Counted from the stretch's first letter, positions 49,915 through 59,293 are shown. The stretch is DNA of 64,000 nt from Spongiibacter sp. IMCC21906 (GCF_001010805.1 NZ_CP011477.1:1813001-1877000); one strand, 5' to 3'. Translations and numbers: made by a program. Notes: generated by a model not told the origin, from the sequence alone.

Positions 49915-50640
49915 ATGTCTGAGGCATTTCAAAGCTGGGCGCCTCGGCGGATTGATGAGGCGGTAGAGGCCGCTGCGCCGGCACCCACGGCCCAATGTTT
50001 GCCAGAAGATATTAGCCCCTGGTCACCACCCGATATGACGGCGCCGCTTGCGGTTAGCCCACAATCGTTGGCAGCTAAGGCCAGTAATAATAACCTTGCT
50101 GCTCAGGAGCTGGACAATCAGCGTGAATTGGCTAAGCAAGAAGGCTATCAAGAAGGGCTACGGTTAGCCGAGGCTGAATCTCATCAGTTGCTGGGCCAGC
50201 AAAGTCAGCAGTTGCAAAACGCGATTGCCGCGCTAAGTAAGCTCAGTCATCAGCTGGATGATGCGCTGGAGTCTGAAATTGCGGCCTTGAGTGTGGGGCT
50301 GGCCTGTCAGCTTTTGCGACGGGAGTTAACACAGCTTCCGGGTAATTTTCTTGAACATATCCACGCTGCCGCGACCACCTTGACCGGCTTAAATGGCAAG
50401 CTGGAGGTGTATTTAAATCCTGATGATATGGCAACGCTGGAAGGCCATGTTGCTGACACTGGTCAAGAGCTTGAGCCCAACTGGCAACTGATTGAGGACC
50501 CCAGTATTACTGCCGGTGGTTTCAAACTCAGTGATGATAGCTCCAGAATCGATGAAACCCTTGAAACCCGGCTCGCTAAAATTGTGCGGCAAGCGTTTGC
50601 GGGTAGCGCATTTATTGGCGGCGGTGAGCACAGTGAGTAA
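49915..50640 (+). CDS. fliH: Flagellar export ATPase regulator FliH
   Basis: 241-residue protein that holds the export ATPase FliI and links it to the C ring. A Pro/Ala-rich N-terminus (residues 1-60) precedes a long coiled-coil region ([18 protein letters not shown]) and a C-terminal domain with [20 protein letters not shown], typical of FliH. Its stop overlaps the fliI start. A 68-base gap separates it from fliG. Confidence 0.93.
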   Translation: MSEAFQSWAPRRIDEAVEAAAPAPTAQCLPEDISPWSPPDMTAPLAVSPQSLAAKASNNNLAAQELDNQRELAKQEGYQEGLRLAEAESHQLLGQQSQQLQNAIAALSKLSHQLDDALESEIAALSVGLACQLLRRELTQLPGNFLEHIHAAATTLTGLNGKLEVYLNPDDMATLEGHVADTGQELEPNWQLIEDPSITAGGFKLSDDSSRIDETLETRLAKIVRQAFAGSAFIGGGEHSE

Positions 50641-51982
50641 TGCCGCTGTAGCCAAAAGTGCATTGACGGAGCGGTTGGCTTTTTATCGCCAGCGCTTGGC
50701 TGACTACGATTCACCCGTCATTGAGGGCAAGCTTAAGCGGGTTGTGGGCACCATGCTAGAGGCGGTGGGCTGCAAATCGGCGGTGGGCGGATACTGTTTA
50801 GTCGAAACCGTTGATGGTTCTTGGTTAGAAACCGAAGTGGTGGGTTTTTCTGCAGATCGCTTATTGCTCATGCCTACGGGTGAGCTGCGGGGAGTGATGC
50901 CCAACGCTAGAGTGATTCCTATCGAAAAAGGCTCTGATGTGCCCGTGGGTGATGGCTTGCTGGGGCGGGTGCTCGATGGTGCCGGACGGCCGCTGGATGG
51001 GCGAGGCAGCTTACATTGCAGCGAGTCGCGGCCTTTATCGGGTGAGCCAATCAATCCATTGTCTCGTCAGCCCATCAGACAGCCCCTCGATGTGGGTGTG
51101 CGCGCGATAAATGCCTTGTTGACGGTAGGCCGTGGCCAGCGGCTGGGCTTGTTTGCCGGCAGCGGGGTGGGTAAAAGCGTATTGCTAGGCATGATGACCC
51201 GGTTTACCAGTGCCGATGTGGTGGTGGTTGCTCTTATCGGTGAGCGGGGTCGTGAAGTAAAAGAATTTATCGACAGTATTCTTGGTCCTGATGAAATGCG
51301 CCGGGCGGTGGTGGTTGCTACCCCTGCAGATCATCCACCGTTGATGCGAATGCGGGCGGCTTGGTTGGCGACCTCCATTGCCGAACACTTTCGGGATCAG
51401 GGTAAGCAAGTGTTACTACTTATGGATTCGTTAACCCGATTCGCCCAAGCTCAACGAGAGATAGCCTTGGCCGTTGGCGAGCCGCCAGCAACCAAGGGTT
51501 ATCCGCCGTCGGTGTTTGCCCGGTTGCCCGCTTTGGTTGAACGGGCAGGTAACGGCGAGGCAGGAGGGGGCTCAATCACCGCGTTTTATACTGTGTTGGC
51601 CGAGGGCGACGATCAGAATGATCCGATTGTGGACTCGGCTAGAGCGATACTTGATGGGCACATCGTGTTGTCGCGCCAACTAGCCGACGCCGGACATTTT
51701 CCGGCTATCGATATCGAAAAATCCGTCAGTCGAGCGATGAATGATATTACCGAAAAAGGCCATCAAGATACGGTACGTTATTTTCGGCAGCTCTATTCGC
51801 TGTATCAGCAAAATCGCGATCTGATTACGATTGGCGCGTACCAGCGGGGCAGCGATCCCAGACTGGATGAGGCGGTAACGTTATGGCCTCAGCTAAGCGG
51901 ATTTTTACAGCAAGCCTACGACGAGTCAGAAAGCTTTGATCGTAGCCTGGATGAACTGAGCATACTGGTGAGTGGATCATAA
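50633..51982 (+). CDS. fliI: Flagellar export ATPase FliI
   Basis: 449-residue ATPase related to the F1 beta subunit that helps unload export substrates. Walker A is [14 protein letters not shown] near residue 175, Walker B is [15 protein letters not shown], and [20 protein letters not shown] follows. The GTG at 50633 (GTGAGT) is the likely start, overlapping the fliH stop with GGTGAG ahead; the GTG at 50624 is an alternative. The longer frame from 50492 lies inside fliH and is rejected. Length fits the family. Confidence 0.96.
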   Translation: MSNAAVAKSALTERLAFYRQRLADYDSPVIEGKLKRVVGTMLEAVGCKSAVGGYCLVETVDGSWLETEVVGFSADRLLLMPTGELRGVMPNARVIPIEKGSDVPVGDGLLGRVLDGAGRPLDGRGSLHCSESRPLSGEPINPLSRQPIRQPLDVGVRAINALLTVGRGQRLGLFAGSGVGKSVLLGMMTRFTSADVVVVALIGERGREVKEFIDSILGPDEMRRAVVVATPADHPPLMRMRAAWLATSIAEHFRDQGKQVLLLMDSLTRFAQAQREIALAVGEPPATKGYPPSVFARLPALVERAGNGEAGGGSITAFYTVLAEGDDQNDPIVDSARAILDGHIVLSRQLADAGHFPAIDIEKSVSRAMNDITEKGHQDTVRYFRQLYSLYQQNRDLITIGAYQRGSDPRLDEAVTLWPQLSGFLQQAYDESESFDRSLDELSILVSGS

Positions 51983-52440
51983 TGAAGAAGTCCCAGCGCA
52001 TGAACAGTGTTGTACAGCTTGCCGATAAGGCCGAGCGGCAACAGGCAGAACGTTTCTCAAAAAGTCAGCAGTACTGCGACAACCAGCGCCGTAAGTTAGA
52101 AGAGTTGCAGCAATATTATCAAGAGTATAACGCCAGTGCCGCCGCTCCCGGGTCCAGTATGGACTTGCAGCGGTTGCAAGAAACACGTCACTTCATGAGC
52201 AAACTGGCTCATGCTATTAGCCTCCAAAAAGACCAGTTGCGCCAAGCCGAAAGCAATATGTCAAAGGAACGTGGTCAGTGGTTGTCATCTCGGCAGCGCA
52301 GCATGAGCATGGAAAAGCTTAAAGAGCGCTATCAGGATGATGAACGCTGTGAAGAAAATCGCCGGGAACAGTTTGTTTCTGACGATATGAGTGCGCAGCG
52401 ATTTTTTTGGGCTGCTCGCACTGCCGAATCTATGGCATAA
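51982..52440 (+). CDS. fliJ: Flagellar export chaperone FliJ
   Basis: 152-residue, highly charged coiled-coil protein that works with FliI and FlhA in export. The pattern LADKAERQQAERFSKSQQYC, then RKLEELQQYYQEYNA and LAHAISLQKDQLRQAE, is that of FliJ. The ATG overlaps the fliI stop (TAATG), so the two are coupled. Confidence 0.93.
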   Translation: MKKSQRMNSVVQLADKAERQQAERFSKSQQYCDNQRRKLEELQQYYQEYNASAAAPGSSMDLQRLQETRHFMSKLAHAISLQKDQLRQAESNMSKERGQWLSSRQRSMSMEKLKERYQDDERCEENRREQFVSDDMSAQRFFWAARTAESMA

Positions 52441-52541
52441 GACTTGCTCTGTGTTAGATAGTTATCAATAAACTGCAGTGAATTGCCGCTTTTTAACGTC
52501 GATTTCTGCAAAGGTTACTATGAATTCAGGGCCGATGTACT

Positions 52542-53744
52542 ATGCAAACCTCCTTCATTCCTGCTGTTAAAACTGCCGAGTCTCGACCTGCCAGCAACAA
52601 CGCTGATACGGTTGGAACAACAGCTGATGCGCCGTTTAATCAACTGTTTGCCGCCCAGCAGCTCAGTTTGCTGGGGGGACAACCCGAAGCTTTCGCCGCT
52701 ATTCAGGCTCAAGCCTTAGCGCGTTTTAGTGAAGAACAGGGTGAACAAATGTCGGCAGCGTCTCTGTTGACAGAAGTGGGGCTAGCGGGTTCTGAGCTGT
52801 TAGCTGGCGGCGGCAATGCTTTGCCGCCCACCACGCCAAGCGTTGCCGCAGTCACTTTAACCGGGGAGGCCACCAGCGCGGGACAACATGCCAGTAGCGA
52901 CAGTCAATCTTTAGCAATGATGCTAAATGCCCGTGGCCATGCCTCAGCCAAAGCAAGTGACAGCTTAAACCCGGACAATGTGCAGAAGGGCGTATTCGTT
53001 AATTCTTCTCAAAATACCGAGTCGTTTAACACTGATCTTTCAAGTTTGGCCTCCCAGACTGCTTCCGCAGATAAAGACCCAAAAGCCTCGGCAAACTTTT
53101 TTAGTGAAGGTTTAAGACAAGCCGCCAATGTAAATAGTCAGGATGCCACTGGTGAGCGGCTGGGAAACGTGGGCGATAAAGTCGAGAGTGATTTGGAGTT
53201 GTCCAGCTTGTTGCGTGAAATTCGCAGTGCGCAGGCACCGGTCCAAAGCAAAGCGCCGGTTAGCCTCAATGTTAGCCAAAATGCCTATACCGATCCTGCC
53301 TGGGGCCAGGCCATGACTGCTAGAGTGTCGTGGATGATAGGCAGCGGTGTACAAAACGCCACCATCCATTTACATCCAGAAGAACTGGGGAGTATTCAAG
53401 TACAGGTGAAACTGGACGGTGATCACTCCCGAGTGCAATTTCAAGCTCAGCAAGCTGAAACCGGTGAGCTGATAGAAAAAATGCTGCCACGGCTGACGCA
53501 AGGCTTTGAGCAGCAGGGCCTGCGTTTGGATGAAGTGAAAGTCAGTGTGATGAACAACCCAAATGGCAACGCCAATACCAATAGCAGCCAAAGTGGTGGC
53601 GAAGGTTTTGCTCAGACCGCCGATGAACAGGGCAAGTCGCACGAATGCGATCTGTCTGGCTCAACTGAAGCTGACGCTCCCTTGATCGACCCCTTGCGCA
53701 GTGTCATTTTAGGGCCTGCCAGCGGCGTTGATGATTACGCCTGA
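52542..53744 (+). CDS. fliK: Flagellar hook-length control protein FliK
   Basis: 400-residue export substrate that sets hook length. Residues 1-240 are low-complexity, rich in Ala, Ser and Gln. The C-terminal Flg_hook domain is clear: QNATIHLHPEELGSIQVQVK, then RVQFQAQQAETGELIEKMLP and GLRLDEVKVSV. A 101-base gap follows fliJ, with no sigma-54 site found in it. It is the last flagellar gene before MITE copy 2. Confidence 0.92.
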   Translation: MQTSFIPAVKTAESRPASNNADTVGTTADAPFNQLFAAQQLSLLGGQPEAFAAIQAQALARFSEEQGEQMSAASLLTEVGLAGSELLAGGGNALPPTTPSVAAVTLTGEATSAGQHASSDSQSLAMMLNARGHASAKASDSLNPDNVQKGVFVNSSQNTESFNTDLSSLASQTASADKDPKASANFFSEGLRQAANVNSQDATGERLGNVGDKVESDLELSSLLREIRSAQAPVQSKAPVSLNVSQNAYTDPAWGQAMTARVSWMIGSGVQNATIHLHPEELGSIQVQVKLDGDHSRVQFQAQQAETGELIEKMLPRLTQGFEQQGLRLDEVKVSVMNNPNGNANTNSSQSGGEGFAQTADEQGKSHECDLSGSTEADAPLIDPLRSVILGPASGVDDYA

Positions 53745-53822
53745 CCTTTGTACTCCGACTTTACTCCCTGCTGATTAAACCGGTATTGTCCTGCTTTAAT
53801 GCTTCCCAGTTCATATATCTTA

Positions 53823-54048
53823 GGCACCTCTGATTCATTCGCTAATGTCTCAGCGGAGCCTCTGGCGTACGCTGGCAAGGCGCGGCACGAACGACTGCAT
53901 GGATGCAGGAGGTAGCGCAACGCAGGAGCAGTTGCCGAGATTAAGGTTGGCTCTGTCCTTAATGAGGGTCGCAACGCTGCCCAGTGTGCGCCAGAGGCCC
54001 GCCCTTCGGGGCATAGCCTGAGGCATCACCGAATTAATCAAAGGCTCC
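53823..54048. mobile_element. MITE copy 2, with 4-bp target duplication
   Basis: 226-bp non-coding element related to the one at 42714. Ends are GGCACCTCTGATTCATTCG and, read inward from the right, GGAGCCTTTGATTAATTCG. CTTA flanks it on both sides (53819-53822 and 54049-54052). It shares internal blocks with copy 1, such as CTGGCAAGGCGCG and CCAGTGTGCGCCAGAGGCCC. It is more diverged than copy 1 and has no gene. Confidence 0.85.
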
Positions 54049-54110
54049 CTTAATAAAATGGCTGGTTTTTACAGTAGAGTAGTCGACGGCCAACTACTTA
54101 AGAGGTGAAT

Positions 54111-54566
54111 ATGAACGACATGGAATATGCGGGTTTTTGGGTAAGAACCGCTGCCGCAGTCATTGATACAATTTTGATATTCATCATTATTGTGCCGATG
54201 TTGACGCTTATTTATGGCCAAGCGTATTGGATAAGCGAGTCGGTTTTTGTTGGCTTTTGGGATATTGCCTTTAATTATCTGCTGCCTGCGCTCGTGGTCA
54301 TTTTGTTCTGGATCTATAAATCTGCAACGCCAGGAAAGATGGCCTTCAAGCTAAGTATTGTCGATGCCAAAACAGGAGCTAAGCCCTCGAATGGACAGCT
54401 TATTGGTCGATATTTTGCTTATTACATATCCATCCTGCCTTTTTTCCTTGGGATTATCTGGGTGGGGATCGATAGACGAAAACAAGGCTGGCATGACAAG
54501 TTGGCAGGCACTGTGGTGGTCAGAAGCTTGACAAAAGAGCCTGTAAAATTTGAAGGTCAGGTTTAA
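54111..54566 (+). CDS. RDD-family membrane protein
   Basis: 151 residues with three membrane helices (about 14-36, 52-72 and 110-125). The N-terminus DMEYAGFWVRTAAAVIDTIL carries the Arg and Asp of the RDD domain, and GWHDKLAGTVVV ends it. RDD proteins are small membrane proteins with unclear transport roles. The ATG at 54111 has GAGG ahead; an in-frame GTG at 54105 is possible. It lies between MITE copy 2 and the rsuA-like gene. Confidence 0.85.
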   Translation: MNDMEYAGFWVRTAAAVIDTILIFIIIVPMLTLIYGQAYWISESVFVGFWDIAFNYLLPALVVILFWIYKSATPGKMAFKLSIVDAKTGAKPSNGQLIGRYFAYYISILPFFLGIIWVGIDRRKQGWHDKLAGTVVVRSLTKEPVKFEGQV

Positions 54567-54656
54567 TAAACGCTGTTTGTTTACCTCTACCTTGGCGCGC
54601 CTTTGAGAGCGTTACGGGGTCATCCTTCTATCTCCTGTTGTGATTAAAATAATTCC

Positions 54657-55364
54657 ATGAAGTCTAAAAGTTACCGTTTAGATCGTTTTATCAGCAAATA
54701 TAGCGCTTTTTCTTTATCTGATACGCGGCTGTTGATTGCGCAAAAACGGATTTTTTTGGATGGGCAAGCGGCGGATTCTATTCAACAGAAAGTGACAGAA
54801 TTCACTCATGTGGTGTTGGATAAGGTCTGTCTGCAAGATAACAATCCCGTATACATCATGCTAAATAAACCACCTGGGGTTGTGAGTGCGACTAAAGACC
54901 GTAAACACACTACCGTGTTGGATCTGATTGAACATCCCCAAAAAAATGAGCTGCATATTGTTGGTCGTTTGGATTTTAATACCACAGGCTTGCTGTTATT
55001 AAGCAACGATGGGGCGTGGTCCCGGAAGGTCAGCCTGCCAGAAACGAAGTTAGCCAAAGTGTATGAGGTTACCCTTTCTAAACCGCTGAGTGATAAATAT
55101 ATCAGTGTTTTTAATGAGGGTATTTATTTTGATTACGAAGGTATTCGTACCCAGCCCGCTAAATTAGACATACTGTCTGAATACACCGCCAGGCTTACCC
55201 TGGTGGAAGGCAAGTATCATCAAGTGAAGCGAATGTTTGGCTTTTTTCAAAATGAGGTGTTGGCGCTACACCGTGTCTCCGTCGGGCTTATTTCCCTTGG
55301 CGGGCTTGAAGTGGGGGAAAGCCGACCACTGACTGATAGCGAGTTGGGCTTTGAGCTTGATTAA
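54657..55364 (+). CDS. rsuA: RsuA-family rRNA pseudouridine synthase
   Basis: 235-residue enzyme that isomerises a uridine in rRNA, most like the 16S rRNA U516 synthase. An S4-type RNA-binding domain fills residues 1-55 (YRLDRFISKYSAFSLSDTR). The catalytic Asp is in IVGRLDFNTTGLLLLSNDG near residue 105. YIMLNKPPGVVSATKD and LTLVEGKYHQVKRMFGF are further motifs. Position 516 specificity is inferred from length and family only. Confidence 0.9.
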   Translation: MKSKSYRLDRFISKYSAFSLSDTRLLIAQKRIFLDGQAADSIQQKVTEFTHVVLDKVCLQDNNPVYIMLNKPPGVVSATKDRKHTTVLDLIEHPQKNELHIVGRLDFNTTGLLLLSNDGAWSRKVSLPETKLAKVYEVTLSKPLSDKYISVFNEGIYFDYEGIRTQPAKLDILSEYTARLTLVEGKYHQVKRMFGFFQNEVLALHRVSVGLISLGGLEVGESRPLTDSELGFELD

Positions 55365-55392
55365 CTCATAGATGCTTTGAATATTTATAACT

Positions 55393-56655
55393 CGTCATAC
55401 CGGCCCTGAGCGGGTGTCCAGAGACCACCGTGCTATGAATAAAGGCCTTGAGTGAGTTCGTGTTGTGGGAGCTGGATCCCGGATCGCTCATCGCGTCCGG
55501 GATGACGGTAGGGTGGTGGTTTTGGCAAGGTCAGGAATGACGATGATGTATCTAAGCCGTCATACCGGCCCTGAGCCGGTATCCAGCAACCGCCGTGCTA
55601 TGAATAAAGGCCTTGAGTGAGTTCGTGCTGGGGAGCTGGATCCCGGCTCGCTGATCGCGTCCGGGATGACGGTAGGGTTGGAGGTTTGACTGGGTGAGGG
55701 ATGACGATGATGTATCTAAGCCGTCATGCCGGCCTTGAGCCGGTATCCAGCAACCGCCGTGCTATGAAAAGGCCTTGTGTGAGTTTGTGCTGGGGAGCTG
55801 GATCCCGGCTCGCTAACCGCGTCCGGGATGACGGTAGGGTTGGGGGTTTGACTGGGTCAGGGGTCACGTCAGGTTTGGGGTGCTGAATGGAGAGGTGATG
55901 GTTTGACGTTTTATTGCGCTAGGCATAACAGTGCGATGCTTATAAATATTGATAAGCTGTCATACCGGCCTTGAGCCGGTATCCAGAGACCGCCGTGCTA
56001 TGAATAAAGGCCTTGGGTGATTTTGTATTTGGGAGCTGGATCCCGGATCGCTAATCGCGTCCGGGATGACGATAGGGTTGGGGGGTTGACTGGGTCAGGG
56101 GTGACGATGATGTATCTAAACCGTCATACCGGCCTTGAGCCGGTATTCAGAGACCGCCGTGCTGTGAATAAAGGCTTTGAGTGAGTTTGGTGTTGGGGAG
56201 CTGGATCCCGGATCGCTAATCGCGTCCGGGATGACGGTAGGGTTGGAGGTTTGACTGGGTCAGGGGTGACGATGATGTATCTAAACCGTCATACCGGCCC
56301 TGAGCCGGTATCCAGAGACCGCCGTGCTATGAATAAAGGCCTTGAGTAAGTTTGTGTTGGGGAGCTGGATCCCGGCTCGCTAAACGCGTCCGGGATGACG
56401 GTAGGGTTGGGGGTTTGACTGGGTCAGGAATGACGATGATATATCTAAGCCGTCATACCGGCCTTGAGCCGGTATTCAGAGACCGCCGTGCTGTGAATAA
56501 AGGCTTTGAGTGAGTTTGGTGTTGGGGAGCTGGATCCCGGATCGCTAATCGCGTCCGGGATGACGGTAGGGTTGGAGGTTTGACTGGGTCAGGGGTGACG
56601 ATGATGTATCTAAACCGTCATACCGGCCTTGAGCCGGTATCCAGAAACCGCTGGA
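55393..56655. repeat. Tandem array of eight REP-type units, about 164 bp each
   Basis: Units start at 55393, 55558, 55722, 55959, 56122, 56287, 56451 and 56616 (steps 165, 164, 237, 163, 165, 164, 165). Each has a hairpin CCGGCCTTGAGCCGG after CGTCATA, then GGATCCCGG...CCGGGATGACG as a second, inverted partner. That is the layout of a bacterial interspersed mosaic element. The third unit has about 73 extra bases. The last is cut short near the next gene. The array fills the gap between the rsuA-like gene and 56737. Confidence 0.88.
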
Positions 56656-56736
56656 TTATGAGAAAACGCTTTGCTTGGGTTTACACTGGAGCTTGGCATC
56701 GTTAACGGTATTTGTAATACCGATAGGACACATTTT

Positions 56737-57471
56737 ATGTCGTTGTTATTTGAAGAAATAGATAGCCAGTCCTCATCTTTAGGGGAGATATCGTTGCGCA
56801 AGCGGCGCATGCCAATACTTGGCGACAGAGATATTTATGAGGTAAAGCTGGGCGACGAGTTTTTAATGTCGAGCATGTTTGTCGAGGCGGAAGAGGCCTT
56901 GGCTACCTTGGGCCTGGCAGCAGTGCAGGGCGAGCATCTCAGTGTAGTGGTCGGTGGCTTAGGTTTGGGGTATACCGCTGTGGCGGCATTAAACGATCCG
57001 CGCATTAACGAATTGCTGGTGGTTGATGCCTTGGATGCGGTTATCGGTTGGCATAAAGATGAGTTAGTACCGCTGGGAAAAATACTTAACGCGGATGAGC
57101 GTAATCGCTATGTGCTTGGCAGTTTCTTTGATTTGGCCACGGCTCCGGATAGGGGCTTTGATCCTGACAGCAACGGCAAAAAAGTGGATGCCATTTTGTT
57201 GGATATTGACCATTCGCCCACAGAATTTTTAAACGCCGCCAATGCCTGTTTTTATAGCACTGATAACTTGGCTTTGATGGCACAGCAACTTAAACCCAAT
57301 GGTGTGTTTGCGATGTGGTCACAAAACCTACCGGATGAGGGGTTTGAAGCCTTGCTGAAAACGGTGTTTGCCAAGGTTGATTCACATGTGGTGTCGTTTT
57401 ATAACCCTTTCCAAAACTGTGAATCGACCAACTCGGTATACGTTTGTGTGAAAGGCGGGGCTGTCGGATAA
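56737..57471 (+). CDS. Spermidine-synthase-like SAM-dependent protein
   Basis: 244-residue Rossmann-fold protein. VVVGGLGLGYTAVAALND near residue 70 is a SAM-binding loop. ELLVVDALDAVIGWHKDEL and DAILLDIDHSPTEFL are the following motifs as in spermidine synthases and related methyltransferases. It does not have the full aminopropyltransferase active site that I can recognise, so polyamine synthesis is unproven. The ATG at 56737 has AGGA eight bases ahead; a longer frame would reach into the repeat array. Confidence 0.8.
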   Translation: MSLLFEEIDSQSSSLGEISLRKRRMPILGDRDIYEVKLGDEFLMSSMFVEAEEALATLGLAAVQGEHLSVVVGGLGLGYTAVAALNDPRINELLVVDALDAVIGWHKDELVPLGKILNADERNRYVLGSFFDLATAPDRGFDPDSNGKKVDAILLDIDHSPTEFLNAANACFYSTDNLALMAQQLKPNGVFAMWSQNLPDEGFEALLKTVFAKVDSHVVSFYNPFQNCESTNSVYVCVKGGAVG

Positions 57472-57562
57472 AGAATTTGCAGAAGACAGGCAGGCCGTAG
57501 CAGCTGATTTGGCCAGCTTAAAAGCGCTGCTTGAGAACTGAGCGTTTATAGAAGGTCGCGCG

Positions 57563-57970
57563 TTAGGCTTTGGCTATCGCGTGGGTTGAGGCCGTGCTGT
57601 GGCTGTCGCCCCGGGCATTGTAGACGGGATTGTCGTCACCCATACCCAATACCTCTAGTGCGCGTTTGGTATAACGCAGTTGGGTATTAATAGAGGCGCC
57701 CGCTTGCTGGTTGAGTTTTTGGCAGCGTTGTAAGCAGCGTTCTATATCTTCAGGTAAACCTGGGTCTTCAAGGTTTTGTTCTGCCAAATACCGCTTCCGC
57801 CATAATGCCAGGTCGTTAATTTTCTGACTTAGCTCGGTTTTCTTTTCGGCAAACTCATGCAGTAGTTCATGGTCGGGAGCGTTGGCAACAAGTTCACCTT
57901 CGTCAATCAAGATCAGTTCCAGTGCGGCGCTGCATTCGGCAATGGACTGTAGGCAGTCTTGAAGCTTCAT
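57563..57970 (-). CDS. flgN: Flagellar export chaperone FlgN
   Basis: 135-residue mostly helical protein that acts as chaperone for hook-filament junction proteins FlgK and FlgL. The pattern CLQSIAECSAALELILIDEG, then ELSQKINDLALWRKRYLAEQ and LNQQAGASINTQLRYTKRAL, is that of FlgN. It is read after flgM from the same operon, with one base between the genes. Confidence 0.88.
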   Translation of the reverse strand: MKLQDCLQSIAECSAALELILIDEGELVANAPDHELLHEFAEKKTELSQKINDLALWRKRYLAEQNLEDPGLPEDIERCLQRCQKLNQQAGASINTQLRYTKRALEVLGMGDDNPVYNARGDSHSTASTHAIAKA

Positions 57971-57971
57971 A

Positions 57972-58268
57972 TTAACTTCCTGTCAACATTTCTAAATCGA
58001 CAAAGGCTGCTGCCACGCGATTGGCATCCACCGTAAATTCGCCATTGCGAATAGCGTTTTTAATGGCGTCGACTTTTTGCCGATCAACACCGTCACTGGC
58101 ATTAACTGCAGTTTGGGCGCTGGCCAACAATGGTGTATCCACTGTGGATTTGGTTGGGCTGTTTGTGACCTCAGTCGTAGCCTTGCTTGACGGGGATTTG
58201 TCCGTACTGCGGCTGCTGCCTAAGCTGTTAGTTTGGCCTTGCGAGGGCCCATCAACACGATAGATCAT
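57972..58268 (-). CDS. flgM: Anti-sigma-28 factor FlgM
   Basis: 98-residue protein that holds FliA inactive until the hook is done and FlgM is exported. The first half is low-complexity (Ser/Thr/Lys). The C-terminal half (DRQKVDAIKNAIRNGEFTVD, ANRVAAAFVDLEML) is the sigma-binding part. A sigma-28 promoter lies 36 bases upstream, so FliA controls its own inhibitor. flgN follows. Confidence 0.94.
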   Translation of the reverse strand: MIYRVDGPSQGQTNSLGSSRSTDKSPSSKATTEVTNSPTKSTVDTPLLASAQTAVNASDGVDRQKVDAIKNAIRNGEFTVDANRVAAAFVDLEMLTGS

Positions 58269-58303
58269 GATTTTTGTCCTTTAAGCGTATCGCTTTGCCT
58301 TTA

Positions 58304-58330
58304 TTATCGACTCCGGGGCCGAAAACTTTA
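58304..58330 (-). promoter_or_regulatory. Sigma-28 (FliA) promoter of flgMN
   Basis: On the minus strand: TAAAGTTT, 11 bases, GTCGATAA. This matches the FliA consensus TAAAGTTT-N11-GCCGATAA with one difference. It lies between flgA and flgM. Confidence 0.92.
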
Positions 58331-58352
58331 GGTTTTTTCTGCGTGTTTGTAC

Positions 58353-59057
58353 CTATTGAATCAGCACACTGTGATCCGATTCTACAATGCCTTCTAACTG
58401 CTTTCCTGAGCTGAGATTCTTCACTCGAATACGGCCACCCAGCGCGCCATTTTGCAGAGCAATACCCGCCATGCTGACTTTGACACTCCCGGCCAAGCTA
58501 CTGAGATGCACTTGCTGGCCTTTTTGAATAACGCTGTCGGCTTCTACCATATTTGGGGTAATAACCGCCCCTTGAGCGATGCTGTAACGGGCTCGATAAC
58601 CGCCGGCACCTTCCAGTGAACGTAAATAGCCATAACCTAAGGTGGCAATATCCCGTTTGCTCCAGCTGATATCAGCGGCGCTGATAGGGCGTCCCGGTGC
58701 AATGGGGTGCCGGCTCACCATAACCTTGGCGTAGGCGGCGATATTAACCGGCACATAAATTTTCCAGGGTTTGCCGCTGCTACAGCGTACGCCCACGGTG
58801 GTTCTTTGTTTAATGCGACCGCCCGGTGGCAAAAAGGCTTCTAGTGGCCCCTGGCATTTTTCCAGGCGACTGCGTGGATCAAGTTTTTTAGTTGTGACGC
58901 TGGTTTCCATATCACGCCATGGGTGACGAGCGGCTATATACGCTTTCGCCGTCGCGACGATACGGGCAGTGCTTTCACGCTCTGCTTGTGCAGGCCCCGC
59001 GATGCTCGTTGCGATAGCTGCGGCGATTAACCATAAATAAATTTTCTTAAGCCTCAT
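58353..59057 (-). CDS. flgA: P-ring assembly chaperone FlgA
   Basis: 234-residue periplasmic protein needed for P-ring formation. The signal peptide spans residues 1-25 (LWLIAAAIATSIAGPAQA). The SAF domain is near residues 105-165 (VMVSRHPIAPGRPISAADIS). VIQKGQQVHLSSLAGSVKVS and GGRIRVKNLSSGKQLEG are conserved C-terminal patterns. It is read from its own sigma-54 promoter, divergent from flgB. Confidence 0.93.
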   Translation of the reverse strand: MRLKKIYLWLIAAAIATSIAGPAQAERESTARIVATAKAYIAARHPWRDMETSVTTKKLDPRSRLEKCQGPLEAFLPPGGRIKQRTTVGVRCSSGKPWKIYVPVNIAAYAKVMVSRHPIAPGRPISAADISWSKRDIATLGYGYLRSLEGAGGYRARYSIAQGAVITPNMVEADSVIQKGQQVHLSSLAGSVKVSMAGIALQNGALGGRIRVKNLSSGKQLEGIVESDHSVLIQ

Positions 59058-59113
59058 CGTTACTTACCAAGCTGCGCCAAAAAACCGTCACTGAATGCTC
59101 TCTATGGTAGAAG

Positions 59114-59130
59114 TAGCAATAGCTATGCCA
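59114..59130 (-). promoter_or_regulatory. Sigma-54 promoter of flgA
   Basis: Minus strand TGGCATAGCTATTGCTA, a good -24/-12 match, 56 bases before the flgA start. Unlike the three forward flagellar sigma-54 promoters it has no TTTAAG...TTGA element at the fixed distance. Confidence 0.8.
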
Positions 59131-59244
59131 TAGCAAGAAATTTATTTTTTACAGATAAAAACGATACAAATTAGCTGCGACGAAGGATTGCCGCTCAAGC
59201 GGAAAAGGTCTGCCGTTTTTTTGGCACTACGAAGTGTGTTGTTG

Positions 59245-59293
59245 TTTAAGTTATTGAAAAATAACAACTAAAAAATATGGCACGGCCTTTGCC
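59245..59293 (+). promoter_or_regulatory. Sigma-54 promoter of the flgB operon, with upstream element
   Basis: TGGCACGGCCTTTGCC (59278-59293) matches the -24/-12 consensus. TTTAAGTTATTGAAAA (59245-59260) lies exactly 17 bases upstream of it, as at 45553. The flgB start is 88 bases downstream. Confidence 0.9.

Noticed and set aside
50492-50632. Longer FliI start inside fliH
   Set aside because: It gives a non-homologous N-terminus and reads through fliH in another frame. The GTG at 50633 gives the normal FliI length.
55393-56655. CRISPR array
   Set aside because: Units are about 164 bp with near-identical sequence throughout and no unique spacers. Internal palindromes and the absence of cas genes fit REP elements.
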